DNA from: JAOPZW01 sp963851295
Lineage (GTDB): Bacteria > Actinomycetota > Thermoleophilia > Solirubrobacterales > Solirubrobacteraceae
Assembly: GCA_963851295.1 (NCBI GenBank)
Contig: CAWKOS010000011.1
Coordinates: 1-64,000 of the forward strand
Length of the DNA stretch: 64,000 nucleotides
Direction of reading: 5' to 3'
The translations under genes were made by a program, and so were the position numbers. The notes beneath the pieces are model-generated. The model did no database searches and had not been told where the DNA came from. It worked only from the letters and a program-made list of their open reading frames with translations. The stretch's first letter is position 1; each line of letters starts with the position of its first letter. Positions 40,255 to 48,926 of this stretch are shown here, piece by piece.

Positions 40255-41940
40255 ATGACGACCGGCCATCCCATCTGGACGATGCGCCGCTTTCTGGTCA
40301 CAACCTGCGCCCTGCTGCTCTGCGCGCCCGCCGTCGCGAAGGCCGACGCGCCTACGCGCGTCCTCGTGCGCTTCGCGGCGGACACGTCGTCGACCGAGCG
40401 CGCCGACATCCGCGACGACGCCAACGTCCAGCGCGACGCGAGCCTCCCGGTCAGCGGCCTCGAGCTCGTCGACCCCGACGCCGGGGTCAGCGTGAAGGCG
40501 GCGGTCGCCGACCTCAACCAGACCGACGGCGTCCTCTATGCCGAGCCCGACCGCGCGGTGCAGGCGGCCGGCACTCCCAACGATCCCTTCTACCGCTTCG
40601 AGTGGGACATGGACACGATCCGCGCGCCCGCCGCGTGGGACGTCACCACCGGCTCGGCGAGCGTCCCGATCGCCGTGGTCGACACCGGGATCGAGGCCAC
40701 GCACCCCGACCTCGCTTCGAACATCTGGACCAACCCCGGCGAGGTCCCGGGCAACGGGATCGACGACGACCACAACGGCCGCGTCGACGACGTCCACGGC
40801 TGGGACTTCGTCCAGAACGACGCCCTGCCCCAGGACGGCAACGGCCACGGCACCCACGTCTCGGGCACGATCGCCGCGCGCGGCAACGACGGCGCCGGGG
40901 TCGCGGGGCTCAACTGGACCGCCGGCCTCATGCCGCTGCGCGTGCTCAACAACAGCGGCAGCGGGCGCGTCTCGGACGCCATCTCGGCCTACGCCTACGC
41001 CGCCCGCACGGGCGCGCGCGTCGTCAACGCCTCGCTCGGCGGCAGCAGCTTCTCGCAGGCCGAGCACGACGCGATCGCCGCCGCGCCCAACACTCTCTTC
41101 GTGGTCGCCGCGGGCAACGACACGGCCAACGACGACACCACGCCCGAGTACCCCTGCGACTACGACCTCGCCAACGTCATCTGCGTGGCGGCGAGCGACC
41201 GCGACGACTCCCTCGCCTCCTTCTCGAACTACGGCGCCCGGAACGTCGACCTCGCCGCGCCCGGCGTCGACATCGCGAGCACCTACCCCGGCAGCACCTA
41301 CATGGTGATGAGCGGGACGTCGATGGCGACCCCGCACGTCGCGGGCGCCGCCGGGCTGCTGCTCGCCCAGGACCCCAGCCGCAGCGTCGCCTCGCTGCGC
41401 GCGGCCCTGCTCAGCAGCGTGGACGCGGTCGCAGCGCTCTCCGGCCGGGTCGCCACCGGCGGCCGTCTCGACGTCGCCGCCGCGCTGGCGGTTCCGCCGC
41501 TCGCCGCGTCGGGCTCCGGACCGTCGGCCGTCCCGGCCCCGGCCACGGCGCCCGCTCCGTCGTCCCCGACGACGACGACCCCCGCCGTCGACCGGACCGC
41601 TCCGAAGGTCGCGCTGAGCATCGCGGGCAGCCACCTGCGCCTCGTCCGGGCGCGCGGGGTGCGCGTGACCGTGACCTCCTCCGAGGCCTGCAGGGTGACC
41701 CTCGCGCTCGTGGTCGACAAGGCCACGGCCCGCCGCCTGCACCTGCGCTCGCGCACGATCGGCCATGCGACCGTGCGCCTGACCAAGGCGGGCAAGCGCG
41801 TCGTCACCGTGCGCCTGTCGTCGCGCGCCGCGCGCGCGCTGAGCCGCGCCGCCAAGGTGCGCGTCCTCGCGAGTGCGGTCGCGGTGGATGGCGCCGGCAA
41901 CCGCCGCAACGCGCAGCGCGCAAAGACGCTGCACCGCTGA
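40255..41940 (+). CDS. Secreted subtilisin-like serine protease (S8)
   Basis: 561 residues from ATG 40255; ATG 40282 is an equally good start for the signal peptide MRRFLVTTCALLLCAPAVAKADA. An inhibitor-I9-like propeptide (about 33-103) precedes the catalytic domain. The triad is visible: D143 in VVDTGIEATHPDL, H198 in GNGHGTHVSG and S356 in SGTSMATPHVAGAAG, with the oxyanion Asn in VVAAGNDT. A Ca-like loop DDHNGRVDDV follows the Asp. After a Pro/Thr linker, a C-terminal beta domain (about 450-555) rich in Arg/Lys/Val ends the protein and may bind the cell wall. Extracellular protein breakdown or surface-protein processing is expected. Confidence 0.93.
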   Translation: MTTGHPIWTMRRFLVTTCALLLCAPAVAKADAPTRVLVRFAADTSSTERADIRDDANVQRDASLPVSGLELVDPDAGVSVKAAVADLNQTDGVLYAEPDRAVQAAGTPNDPFYRFEWDMDTIRAPAAWDVTTGSASVPIAVVDTGIEATHPDLASNIWTNPGEVPGNGIDDDHNGRVDDVHGWDFVQNDALPQDGNGHGTHVSGTIAARGNDGAGVAGLNWTAGLMPLRVLNNSGSGRVSDAISAYAYAARTGARVVNASLGGSSFSQAEHDAIAAAPNTLFVVAAGNDTANDDTTPEYPCDYDLANVICVAASDRDDSLASFSNYGARNVDLAAPGVDIASTYPGSTYMVMSGTSMATPHVAGAAGLLLAQDPSRSVASLRAALLSSVDAVAALSGRVATGGRLDVAAALAVPPLAASGSGPSAVPAPATAPAPSSPTTTTPAVDRTAPKVALSIAGSHLRLVRARGVRVTVTSSEACRVTLALVVDKATARRLHLRSRTIGHATVRLTKAGKRVVTVRLSSRAARALSRAAKVRVLASAVAVDGAGNRRNAQRAKTLHR

Positions 41941-41947
41941 CCAGCCG

Positions 41948-42901
41948 TCAGCCCGCGGCGCCGCGCAGCGCCCGCTGCCAGTGGGCGAGCGCGCGGCCGA
42001 GCCGCGACTCGCCGACGCGGATGTCGCGTGCCGCGCGCGAGAAGGCCGGGTGGTCGACGCGCTTCAGCGCCCGGGCGACGGCCGCGTGCGCGGTGGCCAG
42101 GCGCGCGAGCGTGCGCACCGTCGTGCGCGCCCCGCCCGCGGCGGGCACGAGCGGACGCAGGGCGCGGGCCGCGGCCGCGTAGGCGGCGCCCAGGCGCGCG
42201 GCCGTCCGCGCGCCGCCGGGGGAGGTGCGCGCCCTGATGAGGCGCTCGCGCAGCGGCCCGCGGCGGGCGTTGAGCCGGTCGACGACGGCCGGGAGCGCCT
42301 CGAGGAAGGCGGCGTCGGCGCTCAGGGGGAGGAACGAGCCGCGGGCGAGGCGCAGCGCGCCGACCGCCGGGTCGCACTCGGCCGGGGTGTAGAGGATGAC
42401 CGCGCAGGCGACGGTCGCGGTCCCGCGCGTGGTCGGGGCGGCGTAGACGTCGAGGACGCGGTCGCCGGGGAGGACGAGGACGTAGTGGTAGGCGCGCACG
42501 CCGGCGGCGTGGACCACGAGCGGCGGGGGCGAGCCCGGGCCTCTCGCCGCCGCCAGCGCGGGAGGCAGGAGCGTAGGGTCCGCCGGGGGCAGGAGCGCGA
42601 TCGCGGCGCGCGCGCTCCAGCTGCTCGCGTACGCGGTGCGCGCGCGGGCGAAGCCCGGCACGACCGGGCCTGAGGTCGCCGCGGCCCAGCGGACGGGCAG
42701 GGCGAAGCGCAGGTCGCCGACGGCGACGCTCGTCGCCGGCGCGGCCGTTGCGTGCCGCGGCGCCGGCGCCGGGGACGGGTCGCCGGCCAGCGACCGGCCC
42801 AGGAGCGCGCCGAGGAGGGCGCCGATCGCGGCGAGGACGAGGAGCGCCACGGGCGGCCGGCGGCGGCGTGGGGCGGCGTGGGGAGGGGCGACGGCGCTCA
42901 C
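41948..42901 (-). CDS. Membrane-anchored Ala/Arg-rich protein of unknown function
   Basis: 317 residues. A cytoplasmic basic N-terminus is followed by one membrane helix (about 18-39, VALLVLAAIGALLGALLGRSL) and an extracytoplasmic domain. A first part (about 55-205) has beta character (SVAVGDLRFALPVRWAA, YVLVLPGDRVLDVYAAP) and a Cys pair (VACAVILYTPAECDP). The C-terminal 100 residues are strongly helical and Ala/Arg-rich, with AAYAAAARALRPL-type heptads. Third gene of a three-gene unit with overlaps of 16 and 4 bp. Family not recognised. Confidence 0.72.
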   Translation of the reverse strand: MSAVAPPHAAPRRRRPPVALLVLAAIGALLGALLGRSLAGDPSPAPAPRHATAAPATSVAVGDLRFALPVRWAAATSGPVVPGFARARTAYASSWSARAAIALLPPADPTLLPPALAAARGPGSPPPLVVHAAGVRAYHYVLVLPGDRVLDVYAAPTTRGTATVACAVILYTPAECDPAVGALRLARGSFLPLSADAAFLEALPAVVDRLNARRGPLRERLIRARTSPGGARTAARLGAAYAAAARALRPLVPAAGGARTTVRTLARLATAHAAVARALKRVDHPAFSRAARDIRVGESRLGRALAHWQRALRGAAG

Positions 42902-43425
42902 GGCGACGGCGGGCCCGAGTTGTCGAAGTCGGGCGGAGGCGGGCGCGTCGGCTTGGGCGCGGGCTTGCGGGCCGGCTTGGGCGCCGGGCGTGGGGCGGGG
43001 GCGGCGGCCGGCGGCGCCGTGGTGGTGGTCGGCGCGGGCGGCGCGGTGCCCGCCGGCGCCGGAGCCGTCGTGGCCGGGACGGGGGCGGTCGCGCCCGGGG
43101 GAGCCGTCGCGGCCGGGGTCGCCGGCGCGGGTGTCGCGGGACGGCGGCGCGCGTGTGCCCGCCGCGCTCGATGCGTCCGGTGGCGGAGGGTGGTCAGCAG
43201 CGAGGCGCGGACGCGCAGGCCCGCGGCGGCGCCGAGCGCGACGCGCGGGAGCGCGGGCGGCGCCTCGGCTGCGGCCGCGACCGCCCGAGTCGGCGCCTGC
43301 CGCGGCGGCGGGCCCGAGGTGGCGCCGGCGGCGAGCGCGTAGGAGACCGCGAACGCGGCCGCCGTGATCGCCGCCACCAACAGCCCCGGGCGGCGGGTGC
43401 GCGCGGCGCTCACGAGCGCGGGCAC
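42898..43425 (-). CDS. Small membrane-anchored Pro/Ala/Thr-rich protein
   Basis: 175 residues: an N-terminal membrane helix (about 13-33, GLLVAAITAAAFAVSYALAAG), a short Arg-rich region, then a Pro/Ala/Thr/Lys-rich extended tail (PAPATPAATAPPG..., PKPARKPAPKPTRPPPPDFD) like a wall-spanning spacer. No enzymatic domain. Starts inside the preceding gene (16-bp overlap) and its stop overlaps the next start by 4 bp, so the three are one transcription unit. Real gene status is supported mainly by this layout, since such composition arises easily in high-GC DNA. Confidence 0.6.
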   Translation of the reverse strand: MPALVSAARTRRPGLLVAAITAAAFAVSYALAAGATSGPPPRQAPTRAVAAAAEAPPALPRVALGAAAGLRVRASLLTTLRHRTHRARRAHARRRPATPAPATPAATAPPGATAPVPATTAPAPAGTAPPAPTTTTAPPAAAPAPRPAPKPARKPAPKPTRPPPPDFDNSGPPSP

Positions 43426-44315
43426 TTCATCGGCCGCGAGCGCCCCGGCGCCAGGCAGCGATCGGTGCGCAGAGGCGCGCGGCCCGCGCGGATCACGAAG
43501 CTCGCGTACTTGCCGATCTTCCCGGGCACCGCGACGCGGACCTCCAGCCGCGTGCCGGCGGGCAGGAAGCGCTCAAAGGCCCGGACCCGCACGGGCGCGC
43601 GCAGCGAGAGCGCGCTCACCGGGCAGCCTGCGCCGAAGCAGCGGATGCGCACGCGCGCCGAGCGCGGCCCGCGCACGGACAGCAGCGTGAGGTGGACGCC
43701 GGTGCGGGCGAAGTAGCCGCGGATGCGTACGACCGGGAACGGGCGCGGGAGCGCCGGGCGCGCCAGGAGCGACGCCGCGGCGGCGGGCAACGGCGGCGGG
43801 TCGGCCACCTCGGTCGGGCCCGCCGGAGGTGGAGGCGGCGGGTCGTCGACCGGGGGCGGCGGCGGCGGAGGCGGGGGCGGCGGCGGTGGCGGCGGTGGTG
43901 ACACGACGACAGCCGTCGCCGCCGAGGTCGCCATCGCCTTGCCGGCCGTGTTGGCCAGGTCGATCTCCACGGCGAGGCGCGAGCCGACGTCGTCGGCGCT
44001 GACGACGTAGGTCGGCGCGTTCGGGGCGCCGCTGATCTGCCTGCAGTCCTTGGTGTTCCCCGCCGGGCAGCGTCCCCAGATGTAGGTGGCGACCGGGGCC
44101 GGGTCGCCGGTCCAGGTGGCGGTCGCCTTCAGGGTCGCGCCGACCGTCGCGCTCCCCGTGACGACCGGCCCGGAGACGAAGTGGGGCGCGCTCGCGGCGC
44201 TCGCCGCGCCCGGCAACCCGAGCGCCGCGACTGATGCGAGCGCAGCCAGGGACGCCGGCACGCGGCGCCAGCTGCGAGCGATGGCCCCCAACAGGATCCC
44301 CCCTCTCGGCTGCAA
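43410..44315 (-). CDS. Secreted protein with Ig-like domain and polyproline spacer
   Basis: 301 residues. Signal peptide to about residue 41 (GLPGAASAAS). Residues about 44-140 form an Ig-like repeat known from many actinobacterial secreted proteins (SGPVVTGSATVGATLKATATWTGDPAPVATYIWGRCP, DVGSRLAVEIDLANTAGKA). Then 16 consecutive Pro, another Pro run, and a C-terminal beta domain with two Cys pairs (IRCFGAGCPVS and DRCLAPGRSRPMKC). The polyproline rod would hold the two domains apart. First gene of the three-gene minus-strand unit. Adhesive or structural role inferred. Confidence 0.75.
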   Translation of the reverse strand: MQPRGGILLGAIARSWRRVPASLAALASVAALGLPGAASAASAPHFVSGPVVTGSATVGATLKATATWTGDPAPVATYIWGRCPAGNTKDCRQISGAPNAPTYVVSADDVGSRLAVEIDLANTAGKAMATSAATAVVVSPPPPPPPPPPPPPPPPVDDPPPPPPAGPTEVADPPPLPAAAASLLARPALPRPFPVVRIRGYFARTGVHLTLLSVRGPRSARVRIRCFGAGCPVSALSLRAPVRVRAFERFLPAGTRLEVRVAVPGKIGKYASFVIRAGRAPLRTDRCLAPGRSRPMKCPRS

Positions 44316-44461
44316 GCCATCGTAGGCCGCGCCGCCCGTGGCGGCGAGCCGGTGTTCGCCCGTGAACGTTCAAGAATCCGGCGCGCCGAAGCGTCGCCTG
44401 TTGGAGCCTCACGCGCGTAACATCGGCGGTCGGGAGTCGTCGCTCACGGCTCCGGGGGCAA

Positions 44462-45349
44462 ATGGCCAGTCAACAGGTCCACATCGCGGATGGGGGGAGC
44501 GCGCGAGCGCTCCGAAGCCGGCGCCGCTCGGCGTACGGAGCGGGCCCTGGGCTCGACCAGGCGCTCGGCGCCTGTCGCCGCCTGGCGACCTACGGCCTTG
44601 CCTCCACGATCGGCTACGCCGCCTCGACGGACGATCCGCCGCGCGCGGTCGCCGACGCCCACCTCGCGGCCCTCGAGCGCCTCTCCCGCGAGGAGGTCGA
44701 CTGCTACCTCTCGGTCAAGCTCTCGACGCTGGGCTTCGACGCGGCGCTGCTCGCCGAGCTCGAGGCCGCCGCGGCGCGCGCGGGCCGGCGGCTGCACGTC
44801 GACGCCCTCGCGCCCGAGGTCGCCGACGAGACCTGGGCCCTCCTCGAGGGCCTGCCGCGCGACGGGCGCGTCGGGATCGCCCTGCCCGGCCGCTGGGCCC
44901 GGAGCCCCGAAGACGTGGCGCTCGCCGCGCGCCTCGGGCTTGCCGTCCGGGTCGTCAAGGGCCAGTGGGCCGACGTCGCCGGCGCCGACCTGCCGGCGGC
45001 CGAGGGCTTCCTGCGCGTCGTCGACCGCCTGGCCGGCCACCCGCAGACCGTCGCCGTGGCGACCCACGACGTGCGGCTGCTCGAGGCCGCGCTGGCGCGC
45101 CTGGCCGCGGCGCGCACGCGCTGCGAGGTCGAGCTGTTCTATGGCCTGCCCTTCCGGGCGCCGGCGCAGTGCGCGCGGCGCGCGGGGGCTCCGCTCCGCA
45201 TCTACGTCCCCTACGGCCACACCGGCGCCCCGTACGGCCGCGCCGAGCTCGCGCACAACCCCGCGGCGACCTGGTGGCTCGTGCAGGACCTGATGCTCGG
45301 CAGGAACAAGACATGGCGAGGAATCCGACGCTCACGCCTCCACGCCTGA
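44462..45349 (+). CDS. Proline-dehydrogenase-like (PRODH) TIM-barrel protein
   Basis: 295 residues, the size of single-domain bacterial PRODH. Family landmarks are present: YLSVKLSTLGFD (VK.S), GRRLHVDA, RVGIALPG, VRVVKGQWADV (the KG motif), VATHDVRLLEAAL (ATHD) and the C-terminal LRIYVPYGHTGAPYGRAEL (usually YVPYG..W..Y..RR). The usual paired Arg near the C-terminus that binds proline carboxylate is only partly kept (YGRAEL), so the substrate may differ. PRODH enzymes use FAD to oxidise proline to pyrroline-5-carboxylate. The 3' end overlaps the FemAB gene by 37 bp, tying it to the polysaccharide locus rather than to proline breakdown; no P5C dehydrogenase is nearby. Confidence 0.8.
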   Translation: MASQQVHIADGGSARALRSRRRSAYGAGPGLDQALGACRRLATYGLASTIGYAASTDDPPRAVADAHLAALERLSREEVDCYLSVKLSTLGFDAALLAELEAAAARAGRRLHVDALAPEVADETWALLEGLPRDGRVGIALPGRWARSPEDVALAARLGLAVRVVKGQWADVAGADLPAAEGFLRVVDRLAGHPQTVAVATHDVRLLEAALARLAAARTRCEVELFYGLPFRAPAQCARRAGAPLRIYVPYGHTGAPYGRAELAHNPAATWWLVQDLMLGRNKTWRGIRRSRLHA

Positions 45350-46320
45350 CGGTCGCCCGGCCTCCCGGCGGCGCGATCGCGCAGGTCAACGCGATCTTCG
45401 AGCAACCGTGGTGGCTCGACAGCGTCGCGCCCGGGCACTGGGAAGCCGCGGTCGTCCGGCGCGGCGAGGAGGTCGTGGCGCGGCTGCCGTACATGCGCCG
45501 CGAGCGCCTGGGGCTGACCACGATCGTCCAGCCGCACCTGACCCAGACCCTCGGCCCCTGGCTGGCTCCGACGACGTGCAAGTACGCCAAGCGCCTCGAG
45601 GGCGAGAAGCGACTGCTCGGCGGGCTGATCGAGCAGCTGCCGCCCTTCGACTTCCTGCGCGTCAACCTCTCGCCCGCGCTGACCAACTGGCTGCCCTTCT
45701 ACTGGGCGGGCTTCGACGCGACTGTCCGCTACACGTACCGCATCGACGACCTCACGGACCTCGACCGCGTCCGCGGCGAGTTCCAGGAGGAGGTCCGGCG
45801 CGGCATCCGCAAGGCGCAGGGCGCGCTCGAGGTGGTCCACGACTTCCCGCTCGGGGACCTCCTGCGCCTCAACGCGCAGACCTTCGCCCGCCAGGGGCTG
45901 CGCCCGCCCTACGACGACGCCCTCGTGCGCAGGCTCGACGCGGCGGCCGCCGCACGCGGCGCGCGCCGGATCCTCGGCGCGCTCGACGCGCAGGGGCGCG
46001 CGCACGCCGCCCTCTACGTCGTCTGGGACGAGCGCACCCTCTACCCGCTCATCAACGCGCGCGACCCCGAGCTACACGCCTTCGGGGCCAACACGCTGCT
46101 CTACTGGGAGGCGATCAGGCTGGCCTCCGAGGTCTCGCGCGTCTTCGACTTCGAGGGCTCGATGCTCGAGCCCATCGAGCACTTCGTCCGCGCCTTCGGC
46201 GGTCGCCAGACGCCGTACTTCTCGGTCTCCAAGGTGGGCATCAAGGCGCGGCCGGCGTTGGCTGCGCGGTCGGCGCGGGAGGCGCTCGGGCGGATGGCCC
46301 GGTCGCGAAGGCGGCGATAG
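45313..46320 (+). CDS. FemAB/GNAT-like acyltransferase, copy 1
   Basis: 335 residues. Key stretches: AIFEQPWWLDSVAPGHWEAAVVRRGEEVVARLPY, LTQTLGPWLAPT, the helical FQEEVRRGIRKAQGALEVVHD, and the C-terminal GNAT half GARRILGALDAQGRAHAALYVVWDERTLYPLIN and GANTLLYWEAIRLASEVSRVFDFEGSM. FemAB-like proteins of this kind occur in exopolysaccharide loci and are thought to transfer acyl or aminoacyl groups. A paralogue is at 51695-52660. It starts within the PRODH gene, so the two are probably made together. Confidence 0.85.
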   Translation: MARNPTLTPPRLTVARPPGGAIAQVNAIFEQPWWLDSVAPGHWEAAVVRRGEEVVARLPYMRRERLGLTTIVQPHLTQTLGPWLAPTTCKYAKRLEGEKRLLGGLIEQLPPFDFLRVNLSPALTNWLPFYWAGFDATVRYTYRIDDLTDLDRVRGEFQEEVRRGIRKAQGALEVVHDFPLGDLLRLNAQTFARQGLRPPYDDALVRRLDAAAAARGARRILGALDAQGRAHAALYVVWDERTLYPLINARDPELHAFGANTLLYWEAIRLASEVSRVFDFEGSMLEPIEHFVRAFGGRQTPYFSVSKVGIKARPALAARSAREALGRMARSRRRR

Positions 46321-46325
46321 GCCGG

Positions 46326-47000
46326 ATGGCGCTCGAGCGTCGCCAGGCGCTGCCGGTGGCCGCCGCCGGGGCGTGCGCCCTCGGGCTGGTCGCGGTCGCG
46401 GTCCTCGCCTTCGACGTGCCGCGCGCGCAGGCGCGCGACATCGACCTCCTCAGCCACGTCGTCGTCTTCCACCGCCCCAACGTGGAGCGCGGCCTGGAGG
46501 CCGTGGCCCGCACGGTCGACCCGCTGCCCTACGCGCTGCTCGGCCTGGGGTGCATCGGCGTGGCGATGGCGCGGCGCCGGCCGTGGCGCGCGGCGGCGGC
46601 GGCCGCCCTGCTCGTCGGGACCGGCGCCACGGCGCAGGTGCTCAAGCACCTGCTCGCCGAGCAGCGCTTCGTCCCGTGGCTGCGCTTCGGGCAGATCGAC
46701 GCGGCGAGCTTCCCGAGCGGCCACGCGACCGCGGTCCTGACCCTGGCGCTGTGCGCGGTGCTCGTGGCGGCGCCCGCCTGGCAGCCGTTCGTCGCGCTCG
46801 TCGGCGGGGCGTGGGCGCTCGCCGTGGGCTACACCACTGTCGCGCTCGCCTGGCACTACCCGTCCGACGTGCTCGCCGGGTACCTGCTCGCGGGGGCGTG
46901 GTTTTCGGGCGTCGTCGCGGTGCTCCAGCAGGTGGAGCCGCACGTTGCCGCTCGACCGGACGCCGGTGACGGGGTACAAATGGTGGGTGGCCGCGTTTAA
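46326..47000 (+). CDS. PAP2-superfamily membrane phosphatase-like protein
   Basis: 224 residues with about five or six membrane helices. The PAP2 motifs are recognisable but altered: K107...R114 followed by F rather than P (KHLLAEQRF), PSGH131-133 intact with catalytic H133, and H177/D181 in WHYPSDVLAG with Thr where motif 3 normally has Arg. Members dephosphorylate lipid pyrophosphates such as undecaprenyl-PP, which would recycle the carrier used in this locus. The motif 3 change may lower activity. ATG 46326 follows the FemAB stop by 5 bp. Confidence 0.82.
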   Translation: MALERRQALPVAAAGACALGLVAVAVLAFDVPRAQARDIDLLSHVVVFHRPNVERGLEAVARTVDPLPYALLGLGCIGVAMARRRPWRAAAAAALLVGTGATAQVLKHLLAEQRFVPWLRFGQIDAASFPSGHATAVLTLALCAVLVAAPAWQPFVALVGGAWALAVGYTTVALAWHYPSDVLAGYLLAGAWFSGVVAVLQQVEPHVAARPDAGDGVQMVGGRV

Positions 47001-47019
47001 TCGCGCCTTCGCGGATCCG

Positions 47020-48906
47020 ATGGGGGACCCTGGGGACGAGAGCCAGATCGACCTGGCGCGCATAGCGCGCGTGCTGGCGGCGAGCTGGAAGCCGATCGCC
47101 ACGGTGGTCATCGCCGTCGCGCTCGTGGTCTTCCTGCTCTCGCATTCGTCGGCGAGCCGCTATCGCGCGACCGCCCGGATCGTCGCCGACTCGACGGCGA
47201 CCACGACCACCGGCACGAGCGCCGACACCGACGCGCGCATGCTCGCCACGAGCGTCGCCCTGCTCACCACGCCGGACGTCCTCGACGCCGCCGCGCGCCG
47301 CGTCCCGGGCGAGACCGGCGCCTCGCTGCGCGACAGGATCTCGACGAGCGTGGCCTCCGACGCCGACGTCATCACGGTCACGGCGACCGACGACGGCGCC
47401 GACGCGGCGGCGGCCGACGCCAACGCGGTCGCGCGCGCCTTCCTCGAGCGCCGCACGGCCAACGAGCGCGCGGCGATCCTGCGCACGCGGGCCGCGCTCA
47501 ACGCGCAGCTCGCGGCGGTCGGCAGGGGCGCGGCGGCGGCGGGCGAGGCCGCGGCCATCCGAACCCGCCTGAGCGAGCTCGTCGTCGACGAGGCCAACGC
47601 CGGCAGCGACCTGTCGCTGGCCGAGGCGGCCGAGCCGCCGAGCGGGGCGTACGCCCCGCGGCCGGCGCGCAACGCGGTGCTCGCCGCCTTCGTGACCTTC
47701 ATCCTCGCCGCGCTCGCCGTGATCCTGCGCGACCAGCTGCGCCCGCGCTCGCGCGACGAGCGCGACGTCGAGCGCGCCTCGGGGGTGCCGCTGCTCGCGG
47801 CCCTGCCGTCGGGCGCTCCGACCGCGGCGCCCGAGGGGCGCCTGGACGGCCTGACGCGTCGCCTCGAGAGCGCCGCCCGCGGCGCCCCGCCGGTCGTCCG
47901 CAAGCCGGTGCTCGGCGCCACGGCTCGCCGCCGCGAGGCGCGGGCCGCGCGCGGGGCGCGCGCGCAGACGGCGACCGCCGACGGGCTGCGCTCGCTGCTC
48001 GGCGCGGTGCTGCTCGCCGCGCCGCCGGGCGACCGCCGCGTGATCCTCGTCACGAGCGCCGCGCGCGACCAGGGCTCGGCGCGCGTCGCGGCGGGGTTGG
48101 CCCGGGCCCTGGCCCAGGCCGGGCAGGACACGCTCGCCGTCTCGACCGACGCCGCCTCCTCGTCGCTGGCGCGGACGCTCGGCGTCGCGCCCGCCCCGGG
48201 GCTGACCGAGGCCCTCGACCAGGCGCGCGCCGGGACCGCCGTGCGCCTGCGCGCCGCGGCCGTGCCCGGGCTGGACACCCTCCACGTCGTCCCCGCCGGC
48301 GGCCCCTCGCACGACGGCGTCGGGCTGGTGCGGCCCGGGGCGGTCGACGCCCTCTTCGTCGCGCTGGGGAACACCGGCTACGAGTACGTCGTCGTCGAGG
48401 CGCCCGCGCTGCTCGCCGCCCCCGAGGCGTGGCTGATGGCCCGCAACGCCGACGTGGCGATCATCGCCTGCCCGGAGAAGCCGGAGGCCGACGAGCTGGC
48501 CGACGCCCGCCGCGCCCTCGAGCGCCTCGACGTCCGCGTGCTCGGCGCCGTCTGCGCGGCGCCGGAGCCCGAAGCCGAGGACGCCCGCGAGATCCGCCCG
48601 CCGGCGTCGATCCTCGCCTCGCTGCCGCCGATCGCCGACGACGAGGCCGAGGAGGAGGCGCAGGCCGAGGACGGCGCCTCGGGCAACGGGCGCGGCGCCC
48701 CCGCCGCCGAGGCCCGGCTGCTGCTCGAGCGCCTGCGGATGTCCGACCGGCCGCTGACCTTCAGCCAGCTGCGCGACGCTCTGGGCGACCCGCCGCCCTC
48801 GCGGGTGCGCGCGCACCTGCGCCAGCTCGTGGAGGGCGGCGACGTCGTGCGCAACGGCAGCGGCCGCCGCGGCGACCCCTACGTCTACGGCCTGAACGAC
48901 CGCTAG
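47020..48906 (+). CDS. Wzz/BY-kinase-like protein with degenerate P-loop and C-terminal winged helix
   Basis: 628 residues from ATG 47020 (GTG 46987 possible). A cytoplasmic N-terminus, membrane helix 1 (about 24-42), an extracytoplasmic Wzz domain (about 45-215, helical, with TTPDVLDAAARRV) and helix 2 (about 219-237) make the chain-length regulator module. The cytoplasmic part has a Rossmann-type ATPase fold, VILVTSAARDQGSARVAAGLARALAQAG (342-368). The Walker A lacks the GK[ST] found in BY-kinases, and no Tyr cluster ends the protein. Instead about 60 C-terminal residues (LTFSQLRDALGDPPPSRVRAHLRQLVEGGDVVRNGSG) look like a winged helix. It probably regulates polysaccharide length; kinase activity is doubtful. 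Confidence 0.8.
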   Translation: MGDPGDESQIDLARIARVLAASWKPIATVVIAVALVVFLLSHSSASRYRATARIVADSTATTTTGTSADTDARMLATSVALLTTPDVLDAAARRVPGETGASLRDRISTSVASDADVITVTATDDGADAAAADANAVARAFLERRTANERAAILRTRAALNAQLAAVGRGAAAAGEAAAIRTRLSELVVDEANAGSDLSLAEAAEPPSGAYAPRPARNAVLAAFVTFILAALAVILRDQLRPRSRDERDVERASGVPLLAALPSGAPTAAPEGRLDGLTRRLESAARGAPPVVRKPVLGATARRREARAARGARAQTATADGLRSLLGAVLLAAPPGDRRVILVTSAARDQGSARVAAGLARALAQAGQDTLAVSTDAASSSLARTLGVAPAPGLTEALDQARAGTAVRLRAAAVPGLDTLHVVPAGGPSHDGVGLVRPGAVDALFVALGNTGYEYVVVEAPALLAAPEAWLMARNADVAIIACPEKPEADELADARRALERLDVRVLGAVCAAPEPEAEDAREIRPPASILASLPPIADDEAEEEAQAEDGASGNGRGAPAAEARLLLERLRMSDRPLTFSQLRDALGDPPPSRVRAHLRQLVEGGDVVRNGSGRRGDPYVYGLNDR

Positions 48907-48926
48907 GACATAGGCTTTCGCCAGCC

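Noticed and set aside
40180..41934. Long minus-strand frame opposite the subtilase
   Set aside because: The plus strand shows signal peptide and full catalytic triad; the antisense product is low complexity.
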